Assembly (NCBI GenBank): GCA_934476085.1 | Contig: CAKSNE010000003.1 | Coordinates: 108,996-172,995 of the forward strand | Direction: 5' to 3' | DNA: 64,000 bases | Origin: an uncultured Eubacteriales bacterium | GTDB lineage: Bacteria > Bacillota > Clostridia > Oscillospirales > Acutalibacteraceae | In this document: positions 8,019 to 14,939 of the stretch, piece by piece | Numbering within the stretch: the stretch's first letter is position 1 | Layout: every line of letters starts with the position of its first letter | Made by a program: the position numbers and the translations under genes | Notes under the pieces: model-generated | Told to the model about the DNA's origin: nothing | Databases searched by the model: none | Seen by the model: the letters and a program-made list of their open reading frames with translations, nothing else

Positions 8019-9818
8019 TTATATTTTTTCGATAGCGCCGAATTTACAAGATTCCATACAAGCACCGCATTTAATACATTTAGAAGTATCAATTTTAAAC
8101 GGACTTTTAATTTCGCCTGAAATTGCGCCAACAGGACATTTTCTTGAACATAGTGAGCAGCCTTTACACTTGTCAGCGTTGATGTTGTATTGCAACAAGT
8201 TTTTACATACGCCGGCAGGACATTTTTTATCAACAACGTGAGCAATATACTCATCTCTAAAGTAACGAAGTGTTGATAAAACAGGGTTTGGAGCAGTTTG
8301 ACCAAGACCGCAAAGTGAATTTGCTTTAATATATGCAGCAAGTTCTTCAAGTCGGTCAATATCTTCCATAGTACCGTTACCGCTTGTGATTTTTTCAAGA
8401 ATTTCAAGAAGTCTTCTTGTACCAACACGACACGGAGTACATTTACCGCAAGACTCGTCAACTGTAAACTCAAGGAAGAATTTCGCAATATCAACCATAC
8501 AGTTATCTTCGTCCATAACAATAAGTCCGCCTGAACCCATCATAGAGCCGATAGCGATAAGGTTATCATAGTCTATTGGAATATCCATATGTTCAGCAGG
8601 GATACATCCGCCTGAAGGACCGCCTGTTTGAGCAGCTTTGAATTTTTTACCGTTAGGAATACCGCCGCCGATTTCTTCGATAACTTCTCTTAAAGTTGTA
8701 CCCATTGGTACTTCAACAAGACCTGTATGAGTGATTTTACCACCAAGAGCAAATACTTTAGTACCTTTAGATTTTTCAGTACCCATTGATGAGAACCATT
8801 CAGGTCCGTTTAAGATAATTTGAGTAATATTAGCATAAGTTTCAACATTGTTAAGGATAGTTGGCTTGCCGAATAAACCTTTAACAGCAGGATATGGCGG
8901 TCTAGGTCTAGGTTCGCCACGGTTACCTTCAATAGATGTCATAAGAGCAGTTTCTTCACCACAAACAAATGCACCTGCACCAAGACGAAGGTCAATATCA
9001 AAATCAAAACCTGTACCGAAAATATCTTTACCTAAAAGTCCGTATTCTCTAGCTTGTTTAATAGCAATTTCCAAACGATGAACGGCGATAGGATACTCAG
9101 CACGAACATATATGTAACCTTGTGAAGCACCGATTGCATAACCAGCGATAGCCATTGATTCGAGTACAACGTGTGGGTCGCCTTCAAGAACAGAACGGTC
9201 CATAAATGCACCAGGGTCACCCTCGTCGGCGTTACAACATACATATTTCTGATCAGCTTTGTTGCCTGCTGCCAGTTTCCATTTTAAACCTGTTGGGAAA
9301 CCGCCGCCGCCACGGCCACGAAGACCTGAATCAAGAATTGTTTGGATAACTTCATCAGGAGTCATTTCTGTAAGAACTTTACCGAGTGCTGAATAACCGC
9401 CTGTTGCGATATATTCATCAATAACTTCAGGGTTGATAACACCGCAGTTACGAAGTGCAATTCTTTTTTGTTTTTTGTAAAAAGCTGTGTCGTTAAGAGA
9501 TGTTTTGTGTTCTTCAACAACTGCGTCAGCCGCTTTGTCATTGTAAACCAAACGCTCTACAACTCTACCTTTTAAAAGGTGTTCTTCAACGATTTCAGGA
9601 ATATCTTCTTCAGTTACACGGCTATAAAAAGTACCCTCCGGGTAAACAATCATAACCGGGCCTAAAGCACATAGACCGAAACAACCGGTTTGAACAATTT
9701 TAATTTCTTCTTCAAGGCCTTTTTCCTTGAGTTGTTTTGCTAAAGCTTCCTGGATTGCCTGTGAGCCTGATGAAGTACATCCGGTACCACCGCAAACCAG
9801 CACATGAGCACGATACAT
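8019..9818 (-). CDS. hydB: NADH-binding (NuoF-like) hydrogenase subunit, HydB/HndC type
   Basis: The flavin subunit that binds NAD(P)H and FMN and splits electrons between the pyridine nucleotide and ferredoxin in bifurcating hydrogenases. It has an N-terminal thioredoxin-like [2Fe-2S] domain (C9, C14, C46, C50), a NuoF core with the Gly-rich LRGRGGGGFPTGLKW loop and CNADEGDPGAFMDR, the SLBB region, the ESCGKCTPCRVGTRR [4Fe-4S] site, and two C-terminal ferredoxin motifs (C551-C562, C581-C591). Length (599 residues) matches HydB/HndC. It sits between hndB-like and hydA-like genes with gaps of 24 and 15 bases. Whether the complex truly bifurcates, and whether it uses NADH or NADPH, cannot be read from sequence. 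Confidence 0.95.
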   Translation of the reverse strand: MYRAHVLVCGGTGCTSSGSQAIQEALAKQLKEKGLEEEIKIVQTGCFGLCALGPVMIVYPEGTFYSRVTEEDIPEIVEEHLLKGRVVERLVYNDKAADAVVEEHKTSLNDTAFYKKQKRIALRNCGVINPEVIDEYIATGGYSALGKVLTEMTPDEVIQTILDSGLRGRGGGGFPTGLKWKLAAGNKADQKYVCCNADEGDPGAFMDRSVLEGDPHVVLESMAIAGYAIGASQGYIYVRAEYPIAVHRLEIAIKQAREYGLLGKDIFGTGFDFDIDLRLGAGAFVCGEETALMTSIEGNRGEPRPRPPYPAVKGLFGKPTILNNVETYANITQIILNGPEWFSSMGTEKSKGTKVFALGGKITHTGLVEVPMGTTLREVIEEIGGGIPNGKKFKAAQTGGPSGGCIPAEHMDIPIDYDNLIAIGSMMGSGGLIVMDEDNCMVDIAKFFLEFTVDESCGKCTPCRVGTRRLLEILEKITSGNGTMEDIDRLEELAAYIKANSLCGLGQTAPNPVLSTLRYFRDEYIAHVVDKKCPAGVCKNLLQYNINADKCKGCSLCSRKCPVGAISGEIKSPFKIDTSKCIKCGACMESCKFGAIEKI

Positions 9819-9842
9819 AAGTTTTTTCTCCTTTATTTAAAA

Positions 9843-10205
9843 TTATTGACCGATTGTGTATTCGGTAACTACTTTTCCACCTTTAAGATGTTGTTCAACT
9901 ACTTTTTTTGCTTTTTCAGCATCCATTTTTACATAAGTAACTTTGTCTTTACCCGGTTCGTAAACTTCTACAACAGGCTCATATTGACAAATGCCGATAC
10001 AACCTGTTTGGGTAACAGTTACTTTGTCAGTTAAATTTTCTTTTGCAACTTCGTCAACAAGTGTGTTAAGAACAGGTCTGGCACCTGCTGCAATACCGCA
10101 AGTAGCCATTCCGACTACAACACGAATATCAGCACTACCCTCACGCAAAACAACGCTGTTTTTCATCTTTTCTCTGATTGCTGCAAGTTCCGCTAAAGAT
10201 TTCAT
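9843..10205 (-). CDS. Thioredoxin-like [2Fe-2S] hydrogenase subunit, HndB type
   Basis: A small (120-residue) ferredoxin-like subunit. It has an N-terminal helix (ELAAIREKMKNSV), then a thioredoxin-fold ferredoxin with C36 (MATCGIAAGA) and the QTGCIGICQYEP motif (C69, C73). This pattern with three conserved cysteines is what I recall for HndB of NADP-reducing hydrogenases. It presumably docks with the HydB- and HydA-type subunits and relays electrons. It lies 24 bases upstream of hydB and 17 bases after the HATPase gene, as part of the same transcript. Confidence 0.88.
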   Translation of the reverse strand: MKSLAELAAIREKMKNSVVLREGSADIRVVVGMATCGIAAGARPVLNTLVDEVAKENLTDKVTVTQTGCIGICQYEPVVEVYEPGKDKVTYVKMDAEKAKKVVEQHLKGGKVVTEYTIGQ

Positions 10206-10222
10206 AAGAATTTATCCTTTCG

Positions 10223-10789
10223 TTATTTAAAATTTGTTTTAATTTCGTTATATTCAGCCGTAAGATTATCTTTAATAAAAGAGATTATCTCAGGGCTGTT
10301 AAGCGGTATATCATTTCCAAGCACTTCTCTTATTTCTCTCGTATCAAGTGTTACTTGATTGTTTTCAATTATATGAATAAAAACAAAATCAACATTTGGT
10401 GAGCCGTGAATAAGAGTAGTAAGCGTTGAAATAATATCACCGACAGGTGTAAAATCAATACTGTCAGTATAAAAAACTGCAGTAACTCGAGTTCCGCAAT
10501 TTATAGGATCGGTTTCTTTTTGAGTAGAGTCAATAGTAAGACTTCCGCCCGTCTGCTCGGCGGCTTCTTTAAAAAACGGAATTCCGAGCCCGACCTTTCT
10601 TGTGGTTCTCGTTGTGTAAAAAGGGTTTGCAACAGTTTCAAGTGTTTCTTTAGACATTCCGCAACCGTTGTCATTAATGACTATTGTTAAAATATTGTCT
10701 TTTTGTGTAAGCAAAATTTCAACAAGCGTTGCTCCCGCTTTGAGCGAGTTTTCTGCAATATCTAAAATGTTTAATGATAACTCTTTCAT
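10223..10789 (-). CDS. HATPase-domain protein (GHKL fold) in hydrogenase operon
   Basis: A soluble 188-residue protein with a GHKL ATP-binding domain: N box NILDIAENSLKAGA (residues 7-20), G1 box NDNGCGMS (about 39-46), G2-like GLGIPFF (about 67-73). It lacks the phospho-accepting His domain of a true histidine kinase, so autophosphorylation is unlikely without a partner. The last 70 or so residues form a second small domain I do not recognise. Its start codon overlaps the PHP gene's stop region, implying coupled translation. Similar genes recur in my memory beside hydrogenase genes of Clostridia. A role in a hydrogen- or redox-sensing switch is inferred from context. Confidence 0.8.
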   Translation of the reverse strand: MKELSLNILDIAENSLKAGATLVEILLTQKDNILTIVINDNGCGMSKETLETVANPFYTTRTTRKVGLGIPFFKEAAEQTGGSLTIDSTQKETDPINCGTRVTAVFYTDSIDFTPVGDIISTLTTLIHGSPNVDFVFIHIIENNQVTLDTREIREVLGNDIPLNSPEIISFIKDNLTAEYNEIKTNFK

Positions 10790-11529
10790 TATTTACAAAC
10801 CTTTTCTTGCAACTTTTTAATTACTTTTTCTCGTATCTCATTATCAGAAAGATTTTCTTCAAATTCAAAGTAATTTGATTTATCGGGAATTCTATCTAAA
10901 TAATGAGCGTCTGAACAAAAAATAATATTTTTATTATTTAAAACTTCATATTCTTTTAAAATTTTTTCAAGATTATCTTTGTTATAAATTTCTGCTGCTG
11001 TAAAATCCGGTTCATTCGGAAATGTACCGAGTGTTGCAATAATGCCGTTCGATTCTCGGTCTATATGTGCCGGATAAGCAATTCCCCCATATTCTTTTGC
11101 AAGAATAAAACTTTCATCAATAGAAATTGTTGTTGCGTTAAGCAACAAATTTTCTTCTAAAGATATAATTTCATCGTTTTCATCAAGAATCCTCTGTTCG
11201 CCGAAAATTTCGGGTTTGTTCTTGATTTTTATTCGATGATTTTCAACTGTTTTGCCAAAATTCATTGCACTTTTTAAAGTAGGGAAAAGACACACAATAT
11301 GAACATCTTCTGCGGTGGTAAGTTCCATTCCGCCGAGTGCTACAACGCCGTAGTTTTCACAAGCGGTGAAAAATGCCGGAAGATTTTTTGTAGAATTGTG
11401 GTCGGTCAGTGCCATAATATCAAGCCCTGCTAATTTTCCCATACCGGCAATGTTGTTTACGGTCATATCATTGTCGCCACAAGGTGACAAACAAGAATGA
11501 ATATGTAAATCGTAATAATATTTTCGCAT
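10789..11529 (-). CDS. PHP-domain metal-dependent phosphoesterase
   Basis: A 246-residue PHP-domain protein with the N-terminal metal motif DLHIHSCLSPCG, ALTDHNS, an internal histidine/acid cluster, PAHIDRES and the C-terminal CSDAHYLDRI motif. Related proteins hydrolyse nucleotide or histidinol phosphates; the substrate here is unknown. The start is placed at ATG 11527-11529, which shares one base with the stop of the upstream DRTGG gene (TAATG). A longer frame starting 27 bases upstream is less likely. Its place among DRTGG and HATPase genes suggests a signalling or nucleotide-turnover role, which is inference. Confidence 0.85.
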   Translation of the reverse strand: MRKYYYDLHIHSCLSPCGDNDMTVNNIAGMGKLAGLDIMALTDHNSTKNLPAFFTACENYGVVALGGMELTTAEDVHIVCLFPTLKSAMNFGKTVENHRIKIKNKPEIFGEQRILDENDEIISLEENLLLNATTISIDESFILAKEYGGIAYPAHIDRESNGIIATLGTFPNEPDFTAAEIYNKDNLEKILKEYEVLNNKNIIFCSDAHYLDRIPDKSNYFEFEENLSDNEIREKVIKKLQEKVCK

Positions 11530-11855
11530 TATATCAGCTTTGAGAGTAACGCACATGTTTCATAAGACGGAAGTGCGGTTTTTATAAGATTGATTTCCTT
11601 ATCTTTTGCCGCATTAATAAACTCGTCATCAACTGTAACATCTTCACAAAGAATTACAACCGAAACATTTATGAGTGATGCAACCGCTAAAACATTTATG
11701 TTAGTCATAATTGTAATAAATGCGTTATCTTCTTCGGCTCTTCCCATAACCCAGCTTAGAAGGTCGCCGCAATAAGCACCTTTAATTTCTCTTGAGCCGT
11801 TTGAAACAACAATCGGCGAAAAATTTTCATTTTTTAAAATTCCGTCAACTGTCAT
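11529..11855 (-). CDS. DRTGG-domain protein, second of two in the operon
   Basis: A 108-residue protein with the DRTGG fold, recognisable by IKGAYCGDLLSWVMGRA followed by ITIMTNINVLAVASLINVSVVI and a C-terminal LPSYETCALL segment. DRTGG domains occur next to CBS domains and in phosphotransacetylase N-termini, and are presumed to bind nucleotides or other small ligands. It overlaps the end of the hydrogenase-like gene by 11 bases and the PHP start by one, so translation is probably coupled. A paralogue lies at 13587-13937. Confidence 0.8.
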   Translation of the reverse strand: MTVDGILKNENFSPIVVSNGSREIKGAYCGDLLSWVMGRAEEDNAFITIMTNINVLAVASLINVSVVILCEDVTVDDEFINAAKDKEINLIKTALPSYETCALLSKLI

Positions 11856-13128
11856 AACTCTCTTCCTTTTTCTCTTGAAGTTTTTTCATTAGGTAATCTT
11901 TCATATTAATAATGCAATTGTTGATATCGGCACCGTGCAACACAACATCCTCGGCAAAAGCAAGGCAAGTCGGAGCACCGCAAGAGCCGCAATCAATTTC
12001 CGGTAAGCTGCTGCATACCGTTTGAATTTCGCTCATCAATCTCATTGATTCTTGCATATTATCAGAAAACTGTTGAATAGGTTTATATTTATGTAGCTTT
12101 GATAAAAATGCTTCATTTGGAATAGTTTTTTCAGGCTTTGCACCCGAAACCGGCAAGTATTTTCTTAACGTTTGCATTTTTGCCTTTGCTATATAGGGGT
12201 TTTCAACCGTTAAAATTCCCCCAACACAACCGCTGTTGCAAGCATTTAATTCAACAAACTCCAAATCAGGCAATTTTCCGTTTTCTATTTCTTCTAAAAC
12301 TTGAATAACATTTTCAAGTCCGTCAGCGGCTAGATACTTGTCATTAAGAAGTGCCGCAGATTCACCGCCGGAAACTGCCCAACCTATTCCGACTAACCCT
12401 GAATGTGATAAGTTTTCTTTAGGCTCTGCCTTTTTCATTGCCGGCAATAGTCTAAAATAAATATCATTCATTGCTAAAACAACATCAACATACTGTTTGT
12501 CTTCTGATTCGTTATTTACTACATAAGATGATTTTCCCGGACAAGGTGAAATAAAGAATACTCCAATATCTTTATCATCTAATTCCGGATGTTTAGCTTT
12601 AGCCTTTTTTCTTGCAAAAAGTGCCGCAAGTTCCATCGGCGGAAGCATTGGCATAATATTTTCGCATAAAGTAGGGTAGCGTAAGCTGATTAATCTTACT
12701 ATAACAGGACAGGCGGATGAAATAACAGGCTTTTTGATATTTTTGTCTTTTAAATAAAGTCTGGTGTAAGCTGAAATAAATTCAGCGGCATAAGAAACTT
12801 CAAAAACATCATCAAATCCTAAATCGAGAAGCCCTTGTAAACAATAATCTACATCATCAAGATTATTAAACTGACCGTAAAGTGCAGGAGCAGGAAGTGC
12901 AATAGTATATTTGAAATCATTTATTTTTTCAAAAGGACTGCAAACTGCTTTTTTTGCTTTATGCGGACAGACTCTTATACATTCGCCACAGTCTATACAT
13001 CGTTCAGAATCAATTACTGCATGACCGTCTTTTATTCTGATAGCCTCAGTAGGACATCGTCTAAGACATGAGGTACAACCTTTGCATTTTGAAACATTAA
13101 GAGAAACAGAGTGTATGAATTCGCTCAT
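11845..13128 (-). CDS. Sensory-type [FeFe]-hydrogenase-like protein (HydS-like)
   Basis: 427 residues. Two N-terminal [4Fe-4S] ferredoxin motifs (C15-C25, C44-C54) precede an H-cluster-type domain with altered loops: L1 SSACPV (A139, C140), L2 ISPCPGKS (C196), L3 ELNACNSGCVGG (C297, C301). The four H-cluster cysteines are kept, but the proton-relay Cys of TSCCPxW is Ala and the GGGQP ending of L3 is lost. A C-terminal Cys cluster CGSCGAPTC (C380, C383, C388, plus C405) forms a further iron-sulfur site, as in putative H2-sensing group C/D hydrogenases. Neighbouring HATPase and DRTGG genes support a sensor role. No PAS or phosphatase domain is fused, so any output must be in trans. Confidence 0.85.
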   Translation of the reverse strand: MSEFIHSVSLNVSKCKGCTSCLRRCPTEAIRIKDGHAVIDSERCIDCGECIRVCPHKAKKAVCSPFEKINDFKYTIALPAPALYGQFNNLDDVDYCLQGLLDLGFDDVFEVSYAAEFISAYTRLYLKDKNIKKPVISSACPVIVRLISLRYPTLCENIMPMLPPMELAALFARKKAKAKHPELDDKDIGVFFISPCPGKSSYVVNNESEDKQYVDVVLAMNDIYFRLLPAMKKAEPKENLSHSGLVGIGWAVSGGESAALLNDKYLAADGLENVIQVLEEIENGKLPDLEFVELNACNSGCVGGILTVENPYIAKAKMQTLRKYLPVSGAKPEKTIPNEAFLSKLHKYKPIQQFSDNMQESMRLMSEIQTVCSSLPEIDCGSCGAPTCLAFAEDVVLHGADINNCIINMKDYLMKKLQEKKEESYDS

Positions 13129-13167
13129 ATATCTGCCTCCTTATTAATTAAATTGTATCACTGAGAT

Positions 13168-13590
13168 TTAAAGATTAACATCCATAGTGATTTTTGTACC
13201 AACGCCGATTTTTGTATCAATTTTCATATTATCGGTATAACTTTTCATATTCGGAAGTCCCATTCCTGCACCAAATCCCAACGAACGAACATAGTCAGGA
13301 GCTGTTGAATAACCTTCCTGCATTGCAAGGTCGATATCTTCAATTCCGGGACCTTCATCAGTTAAAATTATTTCGATTTTGTCAGGGTAAACATTTACAT
13401 CTACAAAACCGCCGTTGGCATGGATAACCATATTAACTTCGCCTTCGTACATAGCAATCGAAACCTTGCGAATTATCGTGGGATCAACTCCTAATTGGCG
13501 AAGCTTTTTCTTAACCTTTACGCTTGCTTCACCGGCTGATGTAAAATCATCGCCGTCAACATCGTAATGAAAATTAATTACATTACTCAT
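13168..13590 (-). CDS. RsbW-like HATPase (anti-sigma/serine kinase-type) protein
   Basis: A 140-residue GHKL protein of the anti-sigma-factor/serine-kinase class. It has an N box AMYEGEVNMVIHANGG, a G1 box TDEGPGIED and a G2 box GFGAGMGLPNMK. RsbW/SpoIIAB relatives bind ATP, phosphorylate an antagonist or sequester a sigma factor; no antagonist or sigma gene is visible here. It overlaps the upstream DRTGG gene by four bases (ATGA) and precedes the hydrogenase-like sensor by 39 bases. It probably belongs to the operon's signalling module. Confidence 0.85.
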   Translation of the reverse strand: MSNVINFHYDVDGDDFTSAGEASVKVKKKLRQLGVDPTIIRKVSIAMYEGEVNMVIHANGGFVDVNVYPDKIEIILTDEGPGIEDIDLAMQEGYSTAPDYVRSLGFGAGMGLPNMKSYTDNMKIDTKIGVGTKITMDVNL

Positions 13591-13937
13591 TCAGCGTCAC
13601 CGTTTCCAAGTCCTGCTTTATACAGCTTACCGCAGGCATCGTACATACGGAGAGCAGTGGTCATTACAACCATTTTATGCGACTTTGCAAGTTCTAACAT
13701 TGCATCGGTCGGCATTTTGTTTCTGACAAATACGATACAAACCATATCCATCATTTCAGCGGTTCTAATAACCTGTGGGTTAAGAAGTCCTGTAAGTAAA
13801 ACTGCCTGATCTTTTACATAAGCTAAAACATCGCTCATCATATCAGAACCACAAGCCGAATTTACCTCTTTATCAAGTCCTTCTTCATAGCAGAGAAGAT
13901 TTGCATTAAGCAATTCTTTTATATCTCTGATTTTCAT
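13587..13937 (-). CDS. DRTGG-domain protein, first of two in the operon
   Basis: A 116-residue DRTGG-type protein with SACGSDMMSDVLAYVKDQ, VLLTGLLNPQVIRTAEMMDM and a final TTALRMYDACGKLY segment. It resembles the second DRTGG protein at 11529-11855 in overall layout, so the operon carries two diverged copies. Ligand and function are unknown. It starts 25 bases after the NuoE-like gene and overlaps the RsbW-like gene by four bases. Confidence 0.8.
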   Translation of the reverse strand: MKIRDIKELLNANLLCYEEGLDKEVNSACGSDMMSDVLAYVKDQAVLLTGLLNPQVIRTAEMMDMVCIVFVRNKMPTDAMLELAKSHKMVVMTTALRMYDACGKLYKAGLGNGDAE

Positions 13938-13962
13938 AATAGTTACTCCATTAAAATAAATT

Positions 13963-14460
13963 TTACGCCATATATTGTTTTAAAATATCATCAACATCGG
14001 TTTTTTGAAGTCTACCGTAAACTTCATCATTGATAGTCATAACCGGTGCCAAACCGCAAGCGCCGATACAACGACATGCTTCAATAGAAAATCTTCCGTC
14101 TTCGGTACATTCATCAGGTCCAATACCAAGAATTTGAGTTATTCTATCTAAAACATCCTGCGCACCTTTAACATAACACGCAGTTCCGAGACAGACAGAA
14201 ATTTTATACTCGCCTTTTGGTGTTAGGGCAAACTGTGAGTAGAAAGTAGCTACCCCGTAAACCTTTTCAACAGGAACCGAAAGCCCTTTAGCAATCATCT
14301 GTTGAACTTCAACAGGCAAATAGCCGTAAATTTCCTGAGCTTCTTGCATTACAGGCATTAATGCGCCGTCTTGACCTTGGTGACGCTTAATAACTTCCTG
14401 CAACTGTGCTTCCTGTTCAGGTGTGCCTCTAAAAGGCAACGAACCTTTACGTTTTTTCAT
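13963..14460 (-). CDS. hydC: NuoE-like [2Fe-2S] hydrogenase subunit, HydC/HndA type
   Basis: First gene of the operon, encoding a thioredoxin-fold [2Fe-2S] subunit of 165 residues that pairs with HydB to pass electrons from pyridine nucleotide. The NuoE cysteine pattern is clear: CLGTAC (C90, C95) and CRCIGAC (C131, C135), with GVATFYSQF upstream. I place the start at ATG 14458-14460 because a GTGAGG site lies 11 bases upstream. A TTG at 14484 would put that site inside the coding region. The hydC, hndB-like, hydB and hydA-like genes together make a complete four-subunit soluble hydrogenase. Confidence 0.9.
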   Translation of the reverse strand: MKKRKGSLPFRGTPEQEAQLQEVIKRHQGQDGALMPVMQEAQEIYGYLPVEVQQMIAKGLSVPVEKVYGVATFYSQFALTPKGEYKISVCLGTACYVKGAQDVLDRITQILGIGPDECTEDGRFSIEACRCIGACGLAPVMTINDEVYGRLQKTDVDDILKQYMA

Positions 14461-14591
14461 AGTTCTAGTGTTCCTCACTTTCAATTAATTTCAGTAAAAC
14501 AACTTGAATGTTTTATATTTACAATATAATGAACAAGTTAATTTTAGTCTGAATTTATTGTTTTTCATTATGATATATAAATTTAAGCATA

Positions 14592-14612
14592 ATGTTATAT
14601 CAATTATAACAT
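14592..14612 (-). promoter_or_regulatory. Hydrogenase operon promoter overlapped by a 21-base palindrome
   Basis: A perfect inverted repeat: ATGTTATA (14592-14599), five-base spacer, TATAACAT (14605-14612). On the minus strand its inner part is an extended -10, TGTTATAAT (14603-14611), and no good -35 is present. A dimeric repressor bound here would block the promoter. Twelve of 14 informative positions of 14595-14609 match the Fur/PerR-type 7-1-7 box, but in AT-rich DNA that may be chance. The classic Rex palindrome is not present. The leader to hydC would be about 135 bases. Confidence 0.45.
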
Positions 14613-14721
14613 AGTGGTTTAAAAAAATCTACTAAAAAATATGATTTTTTTAAGTGAATTTATATATTTTAATGGTATTTTTGAAAAAGACATCGAAATT
14701 TGGTTTTTAATCAATCTTTTC

Positions 14722-14751
14722 TTGACTTTCATATAATTTTTTTGATATAAT
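14722..14751 (+). promoter_or_regulatory. Strong-looking promoter with no gene behind it
   Basis: -35 TTGACT (14722-14727), an 18-base spacer, -10 TATAAT (14746-14751). Transcription would start near 14758 and meet a strong terminator about 50 bases later, with no reading frame between. Confidence 0.55.
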
Positions 14752-14756
14752 TAAAA

Positions 14757-14813
14757 AGCTATCGAGTAGCTAAGGGCGTAAATCCAGATAACTCTGGGTT
14801 TACGCCTTTTTTT
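14757..14813 (+). ncRNA. Predicted small terminated RNA (two hairpins)
   Basis: Downstream of the orphan promoter lies a short hairpin, AGCTA/TAGCT with loop TCGAG (14757-14771). A three-base linker follows, then a 14-base stem (14775-14788 with 14793-14806, one G-T pair, loop TAAC) and seven T (14807-14813). The unit would give an RNA of about 55 bases. It matches no riboswitch or sRNA family I recognise. It could be a free sRNA, or a leader whose terminator is conditional, but the GH2 gene has its own promoter further down. The rest of the 14461-14939 gap is AT-rich spacer plus the two flanking promoters. Confidence 0.45.
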
Positions 14814-14877
14814 GTTTGTAATTTTTTAGTGAATTTTCAAATGAAAAAAGAATAGGGGTAAATCATTAAAAAAACTA

Positions 14878-14904
14878 TTGACTATATTAAGAATTTGTTA
14901 TAAT
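14878..14904 (+). promoter_or_regulatory. Predicted promoter of the GH2 gene
   Basis: -35 TTGACT (14878-14883) and an extended -10, TGTTATAAT ending at 14904, with a short 15-base spacer. A second TATAAT follows at 14906-14911. The start codon is 36 bases downstream with GGGGAG as ribosome-binding site. Confidence 0.5.
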
Positions 14905-14939
14905 GTATAATAAGAATTACATGGGGAGAATTTTATTAT

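Noticed and set aside
8019..9800. Overlapping open frames within the hydrogenase genes on both strands
   Set aside because: They lack ribosome-binding sites and family resemblance; the main frames carry dense iron-sulfur motifs.
14592..14612. Rex operator for the hydrogenase operon
   Set aside because: The TTGTTAA-N4-TTAACAA pattern is absent; only a different palindrome is present.
14757..14813. Known riboswitch ahead of the GH2 gene
   Set aside because: Sequence matches none of the classes I know (preQ1, SAM, guanidine, c-di-GMP), and the gene has a separate promoter downstream.
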